Source: Micromonospora sp. R77
Lineage (GTDB): Bacteria; Actinomycetota; Actinomycetes; Mycobacteriales; Micromonosporaceae
Direction of reading: 5' to 3'
Length of the DNA stretch: 64,000 nucleotides
NCBI RefSeq assembly: GCF_022747945.1
Contig: NZ_JALDST010000001.1
Location: forward strand, 2,418,001 to 2,482,000
Every line of letters begins with the position of its first letter. Positions within the stretch are counted from its first letter, which is position 1. This document shows positions 35,720 to 46,200 of the stretch, in pieces. The position numbers were made by a program, and so were the translations under genes. The notes beneath the pieces were generated by a model, which searched no databases, was not told where the DNA came from, and saw only the letters and a list, made by a program, of their open reading frames with translations.

Positions 35720-38700
35720 GTGTCCACTGTCGTCATCAAGCGGCCACCCCGTCGCCCGGCACCGGAGATCCCGGTCGGCGAACTGCCCGTCGACCCGCCG
35801 CCGGAGATCCCCGCCGTGGCCGGTGGACGCTGGCAGCAGGCCCTGATGGTGCTGCCGATGGTCGGCGGCACGGTGGCCATGGCGATGATGTTCGGCCGGG
35901 GCGGCGGCGCCTACTCGTACGTGGTCGGCGGCATGTTCGGGCTCTCCTCGGTGGCCATGCTGGTCACCACCTGGGGCAGCGCCTCCGGCATGCCGAAGAA
36001 GTCGGAGATGATGGCCGCCCGCCGGGAGTACCTGCGGCACCTCACCGGGCTGCGCCGCCGGGTCCGGCAGACCGCCGGCGCCCAGCGGGCCGGGCTGCAC
36101 TACCGGCACCCCGACCCGGGCCGGCTCTGGTCCACCGTCGACAGCCACCGGGTCTGGGAACGCCGGCCGGGCGACCCCGACTTCGCCGTGGTCCGGGTGG
36201 GCGTCGGCCCGCAGACCCTGGCCACCCCGCTCGTACCGCCGGTCACCCGGCCGCTGGAGGAGCTGGAACCGATGACCGCCGGGGCGCTGCGGCGCTTCCT
36301 CGACGCGTACTCGGTGGTGCCGGACCTGCCGGTGGCGCTCTCGCTGCGCAGCTTCGCCCGGGTCTTCGTCCGGGGACCGGCCGGCGGGCGGGGCACCGGG
36401 GCACCCGCCGCCCAGGCGCTCGCCCGGGCTGTGCTCACCCAGCTCGCCGTCTTCCACGCCCCCGAGGAACTGCTCGTCGCCGTCTGCGCCGGACCGGAAC
36501 GGCGCGGGCTGTGGGAGTGGGTCAAGTGGCTGCCGCACGCCCACCACCCGACCCGTACCGACGCGCTCGGCCCGGTCCGCCTGGTCACCAGCTCCGCCGT
36601 CGAGCTGGAACGGCTCCTCGACGACGTGCTGGCCAGCCGCTCCCGGTTCAGCCCGGTCGGCTCCGCCACCGACGGCCCGCACGTGGTGGTGGTCCTCGAC
36701 GGCGGCGACCTGACCGGGTCGACCGACCTGGCCGGTGACGGCGGCATCGACGCGGTCACCCTGCTCGACCTGGACACCCCGCCGCCCCGCCTGCTCGACC
36801 GGTACGCCCTGCTGCTCGACGTGGTCGACGGCCGGCTGCACTCGTACGCGGCCGACGGGCAGGCCGAGGTGGGCACCCCGACGCGCTGGCCGTCGCCGAC
36901 GCCGAGGCGGTCGCCCGCCGGCTCGCCCCGCTGCGGCTCGCCAGCACCGTACGCGGACCGGACGACCCGGCCGGCGCCGAGCTGGGCCTGCCCGAGCTGC
37001 TCGGCATCGGCGACCCGGACAACTTCACCGCCGAGCAGGGCTGGGCGCCCCGGTCGGCGCGGGACCGGCTGCGGGTGCCGATCGGGGTGGGCGCCGACGG
37101 CGGCGCCATCGAGCTGGACCTGAAGGAGTCGGCGCAGGACGGCATGGGCCCGCACGGCCTGCTCATCGGGGCCACCGGCTCCGGCAAGTCGGAGCTGCTG
37201 CGGACCCTGGTCCTCGGCCTGGCCGCCACGCACAGCTCGGAACAGCTCAACTTCGTCCTGGTCGACTTCAAGGGCGGGGCGACCTTCGCCTCCTTCGAGC
37301 GGCTGCCGCACACCGCCGCCGTGATCACCAACCTGAAGGACACCCTGCCCCTGGTCGACCGGATGGTCGACGCGATCAACGGGGAACTGGTCCGCCGGCA
37401 GGAACTGCTGCGCCGGGCCGGCAACTTCGCCGGCCTCCGCGACTACGAACGGGCCCGCGCGGCGGGCACCCCGCTCGCCCCGCTGCCGTCGCTGCTGCTG
37501 ATCTGCGACGAGTTCTCCGAGCTGCTGTCGGCCAAGCCCGACTTCATCGACCTGTTCGTGCAGATCGGCCGGCTGGGCCGGTCGCTGGGGGTGCACCTGC
37601 TGCTGGCCAGCCAGCGGCTGGAGGAGGGGCGGCTGCGCGGGCTGGACACCCACCTGTCGTACCGGATCGGGTTGCGGACCTTCTCGGCGCTGGAGTCCCG
37701 GACGGTGCTCGGCGTGCCCGACGCGCACGAGCTGCCGCGTACCCCCGGGCACGGCTACCTGCGCGCCGGCACCGACCCGCTGGTCCGGTTCAAGGCCACG
37801 TACGTCTCCGCGCCGGTCCGCCGGGCCGGCGGGCCCGCGGGCGCGGCCGGTGCCGGCGTACCCCGGCTGCTCGCCTTCTCCACCCACCTGGTGCCGGTCC
37901 CGGAGCCGACCGTCCCGGCCGCGCTGCCCGCCGCCGAGGAGGAGCCCGGCCGGGAGACCCTGGTCGACGCGCTGGTCGACCGGCTGGTCGGGCAGGGCCC
38001 CCCGGCGCACCAGGTGTGGTTGCCGCCGCTGGACCTCTCCCCCACCCTCGACGACCTGCTCGGCCCGGTCGGCACCGACCCGGTACGCGGCCTGGCCGCC
38101 GCCAACCCGGAGCTGCACGGTGCCCTCCAGGTGCCGGTGGCCGTCGTCGACAAGCCCTACGAGCAGCGCCGGGACCTGTTCTGGCTGGCCCTGGACGGCG
38201 CGGCCGGGCACGTCGCGGTGGTCGGTGCGCCGCAGAGCGGCAAGTCGGGCCTGCTGCGGGCGCTGATCTGCGCGCTGGCGCTCACCCACACCCCGGCCGA
38301 GGTGCAGCTCTACTGCCTCGACTTCGGCGGCGGCGGGCTGGGTGGGCTGCGCGACCTGCCGCACGTCGGCGGGGTGACCGGCCGCACCGACCCGACCGCG
38401 GTGCGGCGCACGGTCGGGGAGATCGCCACGCTGCTCGCCGAGCGGGAACGGCGCTTCGCCGAGCTGGGCGTGGAGTCGATGGCGAGCTGGCGTCAGCGGC
38501 GGGCCGCCGCGCTGGCCACCGGGCAGCCGGGCACCGACCCGTTCGGCGACGTGTTCCTCGTGGTCGACGGCTGGCACACCCTGCGCGCCGAGTACGACGA
38601 CCTGGAACCGCTGGTCACCGACCTCGCCACCCGGGGCCTGTCGTACGGGGTGCACGTGGTGGCGAGCGGTCTGCGCTGGACGGACTTCCGGCCGGCGATC

Positions 38701-39684
38701 CGCGACCTGTTCGGCTCGCGGCTGGAGCTGCACCTCGGTGACCCGGCCGACTCGGCGCTGGTGAAGCGGGTCGTCGCGGCGAACGTGCCGGAGAAGAAGC
38801 CCGGCCGGGGCATCACCGCCGAAGGGCTGCACTTCCTGGCCGCCCTGCCCCGGCTCGCCGGCCTCGGCGACGGCACGGGCGACCTGGTGAAGGCGGTCGC
38901 CGGGGCGTGGGCCGGTCCGGTGGCACCCCGGGTCCGGCTGCTCCCGCCGGTGCTGCCGTACGCCGAACTGGACCTGGCCGCGACCACCGGGCTGGCCTTC
39001 CCGGTCGGGGTGGCCGAGGCGGACCTGCGCCCGGTGGTGCTGGACTTCGCCACCGAGCCGCACTTCCTGGTCTTCGGCGACGCCGAGTGCGGCAAGTCGT
39101 CGTTCCTGCGCGCGCTGGCCACCTCGATCGTCGGCCGGTTCACCCCGGAGCAGGCCCGGGTGATCCTGGTGGACTACCGGCGCAGCCTGATGGGGACGAT
39201 CGAGACGCCGCACCTGATCGGGTACGGCACCGCCGCGCCGTACACCACCGAGCTGATCGAGTCGGCGGCCGGCTACCTGCAGAACCGGATCCCCGGCCCG
39301 GACGTCACCCCCGCCCAGCTGCGCAGCCGCTCCTGGTGGTCCGGTCCGGAGCTGTTCGTGCTGGTGGACGACTACGACCTGGTGGCCGGCGGGCCGACGA
39401 ACCCGCTGCGGGCCCTGGAGGAGCACCTGCCGCACGCCCGGGACGTGGGACTGCACCTGGTGCTGGCCCGCCGCTCGGGCGGCGCCGGCCGGACCCAGTT
39501 CGAGCCGATCGTGCAGCGGCTGCGGGAACTCTCCACCGCCGGGCTGGTGATGTCCGGCAGCCCGGAGGAGGGTGCCCTGGTCGGTCAGGTGCGCCCGGGT
39601 CCGCTGCCCGCCGGTCGGGGCCGGCTGGTCACCCGCCGGGAGGGCGTACGGCTGGTGCAGTTGGCGCATCTGCCGCCAGGTTGA
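35720..39684 (+). pseudogene. eccC: EccC-type type VII secretion ATPase, one frameshift
   Basis: The GTG at 35720, six bases after AGGAGG, opens a protein of about 1321 residues. It has two N-terminal helices (about residues 40-80), a region ending at GQAEVGTP, and three FtsK/SpoIIIE ATPase domains. Their P-loops are GATGSGKSE (about 37167), GAPQSGKSG (about 38224) and GDAECGKSS (about 39076). The frame switches at the CCCC run 36876-36879, where one more C restores DALAVADAEAVARRLAPLRL. EccC recognises WXG100-type substrates and drives their export. The first domain keeps LLICDEFSELL as Walker B. No esx gene is adjacent. Confidence 0.88.
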
Positions 39685-39758
39685 GTGGTGTCCCCGGTTT
39701 CCACCGGGGCGGGCGGGAAAACCGGTAATCTCCGAGCAGCATGTTTCTGTCGCGATGA

Positions 39759-41102
39759 ATGGCTGGGGATGTGACCACGGATCGGCACGGAGGTCGGATC
39801 GCGACCCGACGGCTCGTCGGACGCGCGCTGCTTTCAGTGGCGGCGACGGCGGCGACGGTCGCCGGTCCGCTCGCCCCGCCGGCGCACGCCGCTGCGGTCG
39901 TCCAGACGCGACCGGCCGCCGGTCGGGCACCGGCCTGGCTGGCACCGGACCGGCCCAGCCGGGTCGACCAGGTCCGCGACGAGCAGTGGCAGCTCGACGA
40001 GTTGCGGGCCCGTACGGCGTGGCGCACGTCCACCGGTCGCGGCGTGATCGTCGCGGTGATCGATTCCGGGGTGGACGGTTCCCACCCGGACCTGGCCGGT
40101 CAGGTGCTGCCCGGCATCGACCTGGTCGCCCCCGGCGGCGGCGAGGGTCCCGACCCGGTGGGGCACGGCACCACGGTCGCCGCGCTGATCGCCGGGCGCA
40201 ACGACGACGACCGGGGGGTCGTCGGGCTCGCCCCGGACGCCCGGATCCTGCCGGTCCGGGTCCTCGACGACGAGAACCGGTACGACGACGCGATGATCGT
40301 CGCCAAGGGGGTGCGCTGGGCGGTCGATAACGGCGCCAAGGTCATCAACCTCTCCCTCGGCGGCAGCGGCGACAGCCCGGCCCTGGCCGCCGCCCTCGAC
40401 TACGCGTTCGCCCGGGACGTGGTCGTGGTCGCCTGCACCGGCAACCTCGCCACCTCGAACAGCCCGAAGGTCTGGTACCCGGCCCGGGAGCCGGGCGTGA
40501 TCGCGGTCGCCGGCCTGGAACGCAGCAGCGAGAACCTCTGGTCGGGTTCGATCACCGGGCACGAGACCGTACTGACCGCCCCGGCCACCTCGCTGTACGG
40601 TGCCCGGCCCCCGGACGGCTACTGGCGGGTGCAGGGCACCAGCTTCGCGTCGCCGCTGGTGGCCGCCACCGCCGCGCTGGTCCGGGCCCGCTATCCGGAG
40701 CTCCCCGCCGGGGAGGTGGTGAACCGGCTGCTGGTCACCGCCCGGGACATCGGCCCCACCGGCCGGGACGACCGCTTCGGCTACGGCCTGGTCGACCCGG
40801 TGGCGGCGCTCACCGCCGACGTGCCGCCGGTCGGCCGCAACCCGCTCGACGACAACGACTCGCCCGGCGTGGTCGGCTTCGGTCCCGCCCCGGGCACCGG
40901 CCGGGACGCCGGGACCGCGGGGCGCGGCCCCGACCCGTTCACCTTCTCCGCGCCCAAGCAGCAGAGCCGGTGGGCGGCCCGCCCGGCCGGTGAGGTGGAC
41001 GATCCCGCGCCGGAGCGGCTCTGGACCGGGCTGGCCCTCTTCGCCGCCCTGCTGACCGGTGCCGCCCTGATGATCCACCGGTTCCGGCGGTCCCGCCGCT
41101 GA
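39759..41102 (+). CDS. mycP: Mycosin-type subtilisin-like serine protease of type VII secretion
   Basis: This 447-residue membrane-anchored S8 protease has a signal peptide (about residues 1-45, ending PPAHAAA). The catalytic Asp is in VIDSGVDGSHP (about 101), His in GHGTTVAALIAG (about 133) and Ser in GTSFASPLVAA (about 294). A Pro-rich spacer and a C-terminal transmembrane helix (LALFAALLTGAALMIHRF) with a basic tail follow. This is the MycP architecture; mycosins stabilise and process the type VII channel. It follows EccC by 74 bases in the same direction. A GTG at 39771 preceded by GGGG is an alternative start. Confidence 0.92.
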   Translation: MAGDVTTDRHGGRIATRRLVGRALLSVAATAATVAGPLAPPAHAAAVVQTRPAAGRAPAWLAPDRPSRVDQVRDEQWQLDELRARTAWRTSTGRGVIVAVIDSGVDGSHPDLAGQVLPGIDLVAPGGGEGPDPVGHGTTVAALIAGRNDDDRGVVGLAPDARILPVRVLDDENRYDDAMIVAKGVRWAVDNGAKVINLSLGGSGDSPALAAALDYAFARDVVVVACTGNLATSNSPKVWYPAREPGVIAVAGLERSSENLWSGSITGHETVLTAPATSLYGARPPDGYWRVQGTSFASPLVAATAALVRARYPELPAGEVVNRLLVTARDIGPTGRDDRFGYGLVDPVAALTADVPPVGRNPLDDNDSPGVVGFGPAPGTGRDAGTAGRGPDPFTFSAPKQQSRWAARPAGEVDDPAPERLWTGLALFAALLTGAALMIHRFRRSRR

Positions 41103-41155
41103 GCAGCGCCGGATCGGCGGTCTGACCGGGGCCCGGGCTGGGTAGTGCTGCCTCC

Positions 41156-41968
41156 ATGAGTACGTCAGGTCAGCCCGGAACGGTCTCCGCGACGCAGCGG
41201 TCATGGCGCAGCCGCCGCCTCGACCGGGACCACTCGCTGGGTCTCCGGCTCACCGTCGCGTCGGTGGCCGCGTTCCTGGTGCTGGTGCCGTTCGCGCTGC
41301 TGGCCCTGCTGGTGCTGGGCGCCTGGCCGCCGCTGTTCCGGCTGGACGCCGCGGTGACCGACGCGCTGCACGGCTATGCCCTCGACCATCCGGCCTGGGT
41401 ACGCCTGATGAGCGGTTGGACCGACATGTTCGGCCCGGGACCGATGCGGACCGTGGTCGGCGTCGTGGTGGCCTGGCTGCTGTTCCGCCGGGCCTGGCGG
41501 CTGGCCCTGTGGGCGGTCACCACGATGGTGGTCGGCGGTCTGCTCGGCGCGCTGCTCAAACTGCTCGTCGGGCGGCACCGGCCGGACCTGCTCGACCCGG
41601 TGGCCCGGGCCGCGGGCTTCTCGTTCCCGTCCGGGCACGCGCTGAACGCCACCCTCGCTGCCGGGGTGCTGCTGCTGGTCCTCCTGCCGTACGCCCGCAA
41701 CCGGCGGCCACTGCGCTGGCTGCTCTGGGCCGGGGCGCTGATGATCGCCGTGGTGACCGGGTTGAGCCGGATCGCCCTCGGGGTGCACTGGACCAGCGAC
41801 GTGCTGGGCGGCTGGGTGCTCGGGGTGGCGGTGGTGGCGGCGACCTCCGCGGCGTTCGCGACCTGGCGGACCCGGACCGGACGGCGCCCGACGCGTCCCG
41901 TCCGGGAGGGGGTGGAGCCGGAGCTCGCCGAACCCGGCCCGGACGAGGCACGCCCGGGGCACGCGTAG
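41156..41968 (+). CDS. PAP2-family phosphatase, membrane-bound
   Basis: This 270-residue protein has about six helices. The PAP2 phosphatase motifs are KLLVGRHRPD (motif 1, about residue 137), SFPSGHALN (motif 2, about 158) and SRIALGVHWTSDVLGG (motif 3, about 203). Substrates in this family include undecaprenyl pyrophosphate and phosphatidic acid or phosphatidylglycerol phosphate. The C-terminal tail is acidic and Pro-rich. The next gene is a second PAP2 protein. Confidence 0.9.
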   Translation: MSTSGQPGTVSATQRSWRSRRLDRDHSLGLRLTVASVAAFLVLVPFALLALLVLGAWPPLFRLDAAVTDALHGYALDHPAWVRLMSGWTDMFGPGPMRTVVGVVVAWLLFRRAWRLALWAVTTMVVGGLLGALLKLLVGRHRPDLLDPVARAAGFSFPSGHALNATLAAGVLLLVLLPYARNRRPLRWLLWAGALMIAVVTGLSRIALGVHWTSDVLGGWVLGVAVVAATSAAFATWRTRTGRRPTRPVREGVEPELAEPGPDEARPGHA

Positions 41969-41998
41969 TTGCCGGCTCCATGGGGTAATGCGCGGCGC

Positions 41999-42724
41999 AT
42001 GTCCGATGTCGCGGTCCAGGTCGTCAAGCGGGTGCTGCTGCCGGTCGCCCTGCTCTTCTCCGTCATGGTGGGACTGGGTCTCCTGGTCACCCGGGTGCTG
42101 GCGAAGAGCTGGCCGTTCACCGTGGAGGACGCGGTCAACCGCGAGCTGGCGGCCGACCGTACCGGCGGGTGGAACGACGTCTCGCTGGTGTTCAGCACGC
42201 TCGCCAGCACGCAGCTGATCGTCGTGGTGACGGTGCTGGTCGCGCTGGTGCTGCGGCTGGTGCTGCACCGGTGGCGGGAGCCGCTCTTCCTCTGCGCCGC
42301 GGTCACCGCCCAGGCGCTGGTCTTCCTCTTCACCACCATGGTCATCGACCGCAGCCGGCCGGCCGTCGAGCACATGGACGTCTCGCCGCCGACGTCGAGT
42401 TTCCCGTCCGGGCACACGTCGGCGGCGGTGGCGCTCTATGTCGGCATCGCCGTGCTGCTCGCCCTGCGGGCGAAGAGCACCCCGGCGAAGGTCACCTGGT
42501 GGACGCTGCTGGTGCTGGTGCCGATCGGCGTCGCGGTCACCCGGATGTACCGGGGCATGCACCATCCGAGCGACGTGGTGGCGTCCTTCATCAACGGCGG
42601 CACCTGCGTGGCGATCATGGCCCGGGCGGTGCTCGACCGGAGTCTCACCTGGGGCCGCGCCAAGCTCCCCGGCCTCGGCAAGCCGGGCGACGACGTGACC
42701 ACGGCCCCGGCCGCCGCGAGCTGA
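41999..42724 (+). CDS. Second PAP2-family phosphatase
   Basis: This 241-residue membrane protein starts MSDVAVQVVKRVLLP. The PAP2 motifs are IDRSRPAVEH (motif 1; the usual leading Lys is replaced, with VIDRSRP remaining), SSFPSGHTSA (motif 2) and RMYRGMHHPSDVVAS (motif 3). It lies 30 bases downstream of the first PAP2 gene. The two are clearly divergent, so not a recent duplication. It probably acts on a lipid phosphate at the membrane. Confidence 0.88.
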   Translation: MSDVAVQVVKRVLLPVALLFSVMVGLGLLVTRVLAKSWPFTVEDAVNRELAADRTGGWNDVSLVFSTLASTQLIVVVTVLVALVLRLVLHRWREPLFLCAAVTAQALVFLFTTMVIDRSRPAVEHMDVSPPTSSFPSGHTSAAVALYVGIAVLLALRAKSTPAKVTWWTLLVLVPIGVAVTRMYRGMHHPSDVVASFINGGTCVAIMARAVLDRSLTWGRAKLPGLGKPGDDVTTAPAAAS

Positions 42725-42788
42725 CCCCACCCCGTCCAGGAATCGTGGCAGGGCCGGCCCCCTGCCACGTCCGCCGCCGCACGGACGC

Positions 42789-43967
42789 TCAGGTGCACTC
42801 GCCGGTGCCGACCCCACGGGTACGCTCCGCGCCGGCCAGCGCCACCGGCCGGGCCTCCTCGGCGGTGACCGCGAAGCCCGTGTTCGGGTCGTCGGCCGCC
42901 GCCGCGAAGATCACTCCCAGCACGAGGCCGTTCGCCGAGACCAGCGGGCCGCCGGAGTTGCCGCTGCGCACCAGCGCCCGGATGGTGTAGATCTCCCGGG
43001 TCACGTCCCCGGAGGAGTAGATGTCCGGGCCGGTGATCCGGTCCACGTCCCGCACCCGGGCCGGGCGGGCGTCGTACGGGCCGTCGAGGGGGAAGCCGAG
43101 GACGATCGCGTCCGCCCCGCTGCCCGCCTTGCCGGCGGCGAACCGCAGCGACGGGCCGGGCAGCCCGGGCACGTGCAGCACGGCCAGGTCCCGCTCCGGG
43201 TCGTAGACGACCACCTCGCCGTCGTACCGCTCGCCGCGCAGCTCCACGGCGACCGAGCGGGTGCCGGCGACGACGTGCGCGTTGGTCATCACCCGGTCGT
43301 CGGCGTACACGAAGCCGGAGCCCTCGATGCGGCGCGCGCAGCTCGGCGCGGAGCCGAGCACCTTGACCACCGACCGCTGGCTGTTGGCGACCACCTGCGA
43401 GCCGGCCAGCGCCGGGTCGGGCGGGGAGACCTGCCGGGCCCGGGTCGGCGCGAGGTCGCCGAAGACGTCCGGGAAGCCGTTGGTGTCGACGGTGTCCCGC
43501 AGCGCGGTGGAGAGCTCCTGGGCCTGGTCGGGCAGGACCCGGTCGACCACGGTGAGCAGTGCGCTGTTCCGGATCGACGAGGCCAGCCACGGCAGCGACG
43601 ACGAGCCGAGCGGCACCGCCACCAGCCAGGCCACCAGCATCACCGCGAAGACCGAGATGAACGCCCCGCCGATGTCGTCGATCTTCCGCCCGGCCGGGTC
43701 GGTGATCGCGGCCCGCAGGTTGGAGCCGAGCCAGCCGGCGAGCGCCTGGCCGAGCACGGCCAGTCCGAAGATCGCGACCAGGGAGATCAACACCCGGGTG
43801 CCGCTCTCGGCGAACTGCCGGGCGACCAGCGGGCCGACCTGGAGGCCGAGCAGCGCGCCCAGGAAGAACCCGGAGAACGACAGCGCCCCGATGACGAAGC
43901 CCTGACGGTATCCGCTGATCGCGAACACGAGCATGAGCAGGAGCAGAACGAGATCCACGGCGGACAC
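42789..43967 (-). CDS. MarP-like membrane serine protease (CvpA helices plus trypsin-like domain)
   Basis: This 392-residue protein has four N-terminal helices of the colicin V production (CvpA) type (about residues 1-125), then a linker and a chymotrypsin-fold domain. The catalytic His is in TNAHVVAG (about 235), Asp in DPERDLAVL (about 264) and Ser in RSGNSGGPLV (about 343). It has the same architecture as mycobacterial MarP (Rv3671c), which supports acid and oxidative stress resistance. Two Cys (SAPSCARR and the terminal GECT) may form a redox-sensitive disulfide as in MarP. The start is a GTG at 43967. It is followed in the same direction from upstream by NUDIX, thioredoxin-like and nth genes, a typical actinobacterial order. 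Confidence 0.92.
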   Translation of the reverse strand: MSAVDLVLLLLMLVFAISGYRQGFVIGALSFSGFFLGALLGLQVGPLVARQFAESGTRVLISLVAIFGLAVLGQALAGWLGSNLRAAITDPAGRKIDDIGGAFISVFAVMLVAWLVAVPLGSSSLPWLASSIRNSALLTVVDRVLPDQAQELSTALRDTVDTNGFPDVFGDLAPTRARQVSPPDPALAGSQVVANSQRSVVKVLGSAPSCARRIEGSGFVYADDRVMTNAHVVAGTRSVAVELRGERYDGEVVVYDPERDLAVLHVPGLPGPSLRFAAGKAGSGADAIVLGFPLDGPYDARPARVRDVDRITGPDIYSSGDVTREIYTIRALVRSGNSGGPLVSANGLVLGVIFAAAADDPNTGFAVTAEEARPVALAGAERTRGVGTGECT

Positions 43968-44030
43968 GGCTCAAGGGTACGGGCAGACGTCGCGTCTCCG
44001 GCCCGCCGCTCGCGGAACGTGACCGTCAGG

Positions 44031-44723
44031 TCAGCGGACCGGACTCTCGTCCACCTCGTCGGTGCCCGCCGAGGGGGCCGGGTCGGCCCCGGAAGGCGGC
44101 AGTTCGACGACCCGTCCCTGCGGCCACGGGCGGGCCCAGCCACCCATCTCCAGCAGGGTGGCCAGCACCCCGGCGGTGAACCCCCAGACCAGCATGCCGC
44201 GGGCCGAGAAGGCCGGTCCGATCCAGCCGCTCGGGTGGCGTACCCGCATCCGGTTCTCCGGATCCACCAGCTCGGCGACCGGCAGCCGGGCGACGTGCGC
44301 GACCTCGGCCGGTTCCCGGGGGTGCACCGGGTGCGGGGCGTGCCACCAGGCCAGCACGGGGGTGACCACGAAGTCGCTGACCGGGATCCACAACCGGGGC
44401 AGCTCGGCGAGCACGGTGACGCTGGTCGGGTCGAGGCCGACCTCCTCGTTCGCCTCGCGCAGCGCGGTGGCGCTGGCGTCGACGTCCTCCGGGTCGGCCG
44501 CGCCGCCCGGGAAGGCCGGTTGGCCGGCGTGGTTGCGCAGGGTGGCGGCACGCTGGAGGACCAGCACGTCGGGGCCGCTGCCGGGCTCCTCGCCGAGCAG
44601 CACCAGCACCGCGCTCTCCCGGCCGCCGTTCTCCGGCGTGGTGAGTCGGGTGAAGTCCTCCGCCGTCGCGGTGCCGAGCCGGCCGAGCAGCGGCTCCAGC
44701 CAGGTCGGCGGCTGCCTGGTCAC
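44031..44723 (-). CDS. NUDIX hydrolase, CoA pyrophosphatase-like
   Basis: This 230-residue protein has a Nudix box (GGAADPEDVDASATALREANEEVG, cut here as GGAADPED then REANEEVG, about residues 73-96). The preceding RAATLRNHAGQPAFPG matches the UPF0035/CoA-pyrophosphatase signature LRxHxGQvAFPGG. It probably hydrolyses CoA or a related nucleotide diphosphate. The C-terminal tail is acidic. It lies between marP and the thioredoxin-like gene in the same direction, a frequent actinobacterial arrangement. Confidence 0.9.
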   Translation of the reverse strand: MTRQPPTWLEPLLGRLGTATAEDFTRLTTPENGGRESAVLVLLGEEPGSGPDVLVLQRAATLRNHAGQPAFPGGAADPEDVDASATALREANEEVGLDPTSVTVLAELPRLWIPVSDFVVTPVLAWWHAPHPVHPREPAEVAHVARLPVAELVDPENRMRVRHPSGWIGPAFSARGMLVWGFTAGVLATLLEMGGWARPWPQGRVVELPPSGADPAPSAGTDEVDESPVR

Positions 44724-44766
44724 GACGGGGTCACCTCCGGTCGCGGCTGCCGGGCTGTCGTCGCGT

Positions 44767-45372
44767 TCACCGGACCTCGATGCCCAGGTGCGTACGGACC
44801 AGCTCGGCGAGGTGGGCGTCGTCGAGGGCGCCGGAGGCGTCGGTGTGCCGGATCCGGCCGTCGGCGTCCACGAAGAGGGTCAGCGGGAAGGAGTTCCGGT
44901 TGAGCGCCCGTTCGAAGGCGTCCCCCTGGTCGACCAGCATCGGGAAGCGCACCCCGAAGTCCTCACCGATGGACTGGGCCCCGCCCCGGCTGTCCCGGCT
45001 GTTCACCCCGACCACCTGGAACCGGCCGGCGGCCCGCTCGCTGAGGCGCTGGAAGGCGGGCAGCTCCTTGCGGCAGGGTGGGCACCAGGACGCCCACACG
45101 TTGATCACCGCAGGGCCCCGCACGTCGCGTACCGCGACGGGGGCGCCGCCGGTGAAGCAGGAGAGGGTCAGCTCGGGCAGGGCAGCACCGGCCGGGCCGG
45201 GCGGCGCGGGTACGGCCGAGGCCGGCGCGGCGGCCAGCGTGGCACAGTCGGCGAACGGGGAGGGGCGTTCGGCGCGGGTCGGCGCCGCCCCGGACGTCGC
45301 CTCCTCGGTGGCGGTGCAGCCGGCGATCATGAGCAGCGCGGGCACGAGCAGTACGGCGAGTCGGCGGTTCAC
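44767..45372 (-). CDS. TlpA/ResA-like thioredoxin-fold lipoprotein
   Basis: This 201-residue protein has a lipobox (LLMIAGC, Cys about residue 19) and a redoxin domain with the active site [14 protein letters not shown] (about residues 97-110), the conserved cis-Pro in [12 protein letters not shown], and [12 protein letters not shown]. It would act outside the membrane as a thiol-disulfide reductant or in cytochrome or protein maturation. The GTG at 45372 overlaps the nth stop (GTGA), so the two genes are translationally coupled. Confidence 0.9.
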   Translation of the reverse strand: MNRRLAVLLVPALLMIAGCTATEEATSGAAPTRAERPSPFADCATLAAAPASAVPAPPGPAGAALPELTLSCFTGGAPVAVRDVRGPAVINVWASWCPPCRKELPAFQRLSERAAGRFQVVGVNSRDSRGGAQSIGEDFGVRFPMLVDQGDAFERALNRNSFPLTLFVDADGRIRHTDASGALDDAHLAELVRTHLGIEVR

Positions 45373-46148
45373 GGCACCTCCGCGGCGACCGCCTGCTGCG
45401 GCACCAGCTCCGGGTCCAGCCCGACGGCCACCGCGAGCTCCCGGGCCCGGGGGCCCTTGAGCAGCTTCACCGCCGCCGCCGGCTCGGTCGGCCCGGTCCC
45501 GTACGACGGGCAGAGCTTGGCGAGCGTGCAGGCCCCGCAGGCCGGCTTGCGGGCGTGGCAGACCCGCCGGCCGTGGAAGATGATCCGGTGCGACAGCATC
45601 GTCCAGTCGCGCTTCGGGTAGAGCGCGCCGATGGCGTGTTCGATCTTGACCGGGTCCGTCTCGGTGGTCAGCTTCCAGCGCTGCACCAGCCGCTGGAAGT
45701 GGGTGTCGACGGTGATGCCGGGGACGTCGAAGGCGTTGCCGAGGATCACGTTGGCGGTCTTGCGGCCAATCCCGGGCAGCGTCACCAGGTCGACCAGCTT
45801 GCCGGGGACCTCGCCGTCGTACCGCTCGCAGAGGGCCTGACCGAGGTTGATCAGGGAGCTGGTCTTGTTGCGGTAGAAGCCGGTGGGCCGGATCAGCTCC
45901 TCCAGCTCGGCCCGGTCCGCGCCCGCGTAGTCGGCGGCGCTGTGGTAGCGGGCGAAGAGCTTCGGGGTGACCTCGTTGACCTTCTTGTCGGTGCACTGCG
46001 CCGAGAGGATGGTGGCGACGGCGAGCTCCAGTGCCGACGAGTGGTCGAGTTCACAGTGCGCGTCGGGGTGCGTCTCGGTGAGCACCCGGCCGATCCGCCG
46101 GGCGCGGCGCGTACGGCCGAGGTCGGTCTCGGGGGAACTGGTGGTCAC
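45369..46148 (-). CDS. nth: Endonuclease III (DNA glycosylase/AP lyase)
   Basis: This 259-residue base-excision repair enzyme removes oxidised pyrimidines. The helix-hairpin-helix is [14 protein letters not shown] (about residues 125-138) with the catalytic Lys in it. The catalytic Asp follows in [12 protein letters not shown]. The iron-sulfur cluster loop is [17 protein letters not shown] (C-x6-C-x2-C-x5-C). The N-terminus holds [22 protein letters not shown]. The GTG at 46148 gives the family N-terminus; the longer frame is a low-complexity leader. It is usually found next to crp in actinobacteria; here CapA and cbiZ genes intervene. Confidence 0.95.
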   Translation of the reverse strand: MTTSSPETDLGRTRRARRIGRVLTETHPDAHCELDHSSALELAVATILSAQCTDKKVNEVTPKLFARYHSAADYAGADRAELEELIRPTGFYRNKTSSLINLGQALCERYDGEVPGKLVDLVTLPGIGRKTANVILGNAFDVPGITVDTHFQRLVQRWKLTTETDPVKIEHAIGALYPKRDWTMLSHRIIFHGRRVCHARKPACGACTLAKLCPSYGTGPTEPAAAVKLLKGPRARELAVAVGLDPELVPQQAVAAEVP

Positions 46149-46200
46149 GCCGGCCAGCCTACGTCGCGCCCCCGACGCTCCGGCGGGCCCACGCGCCGGG

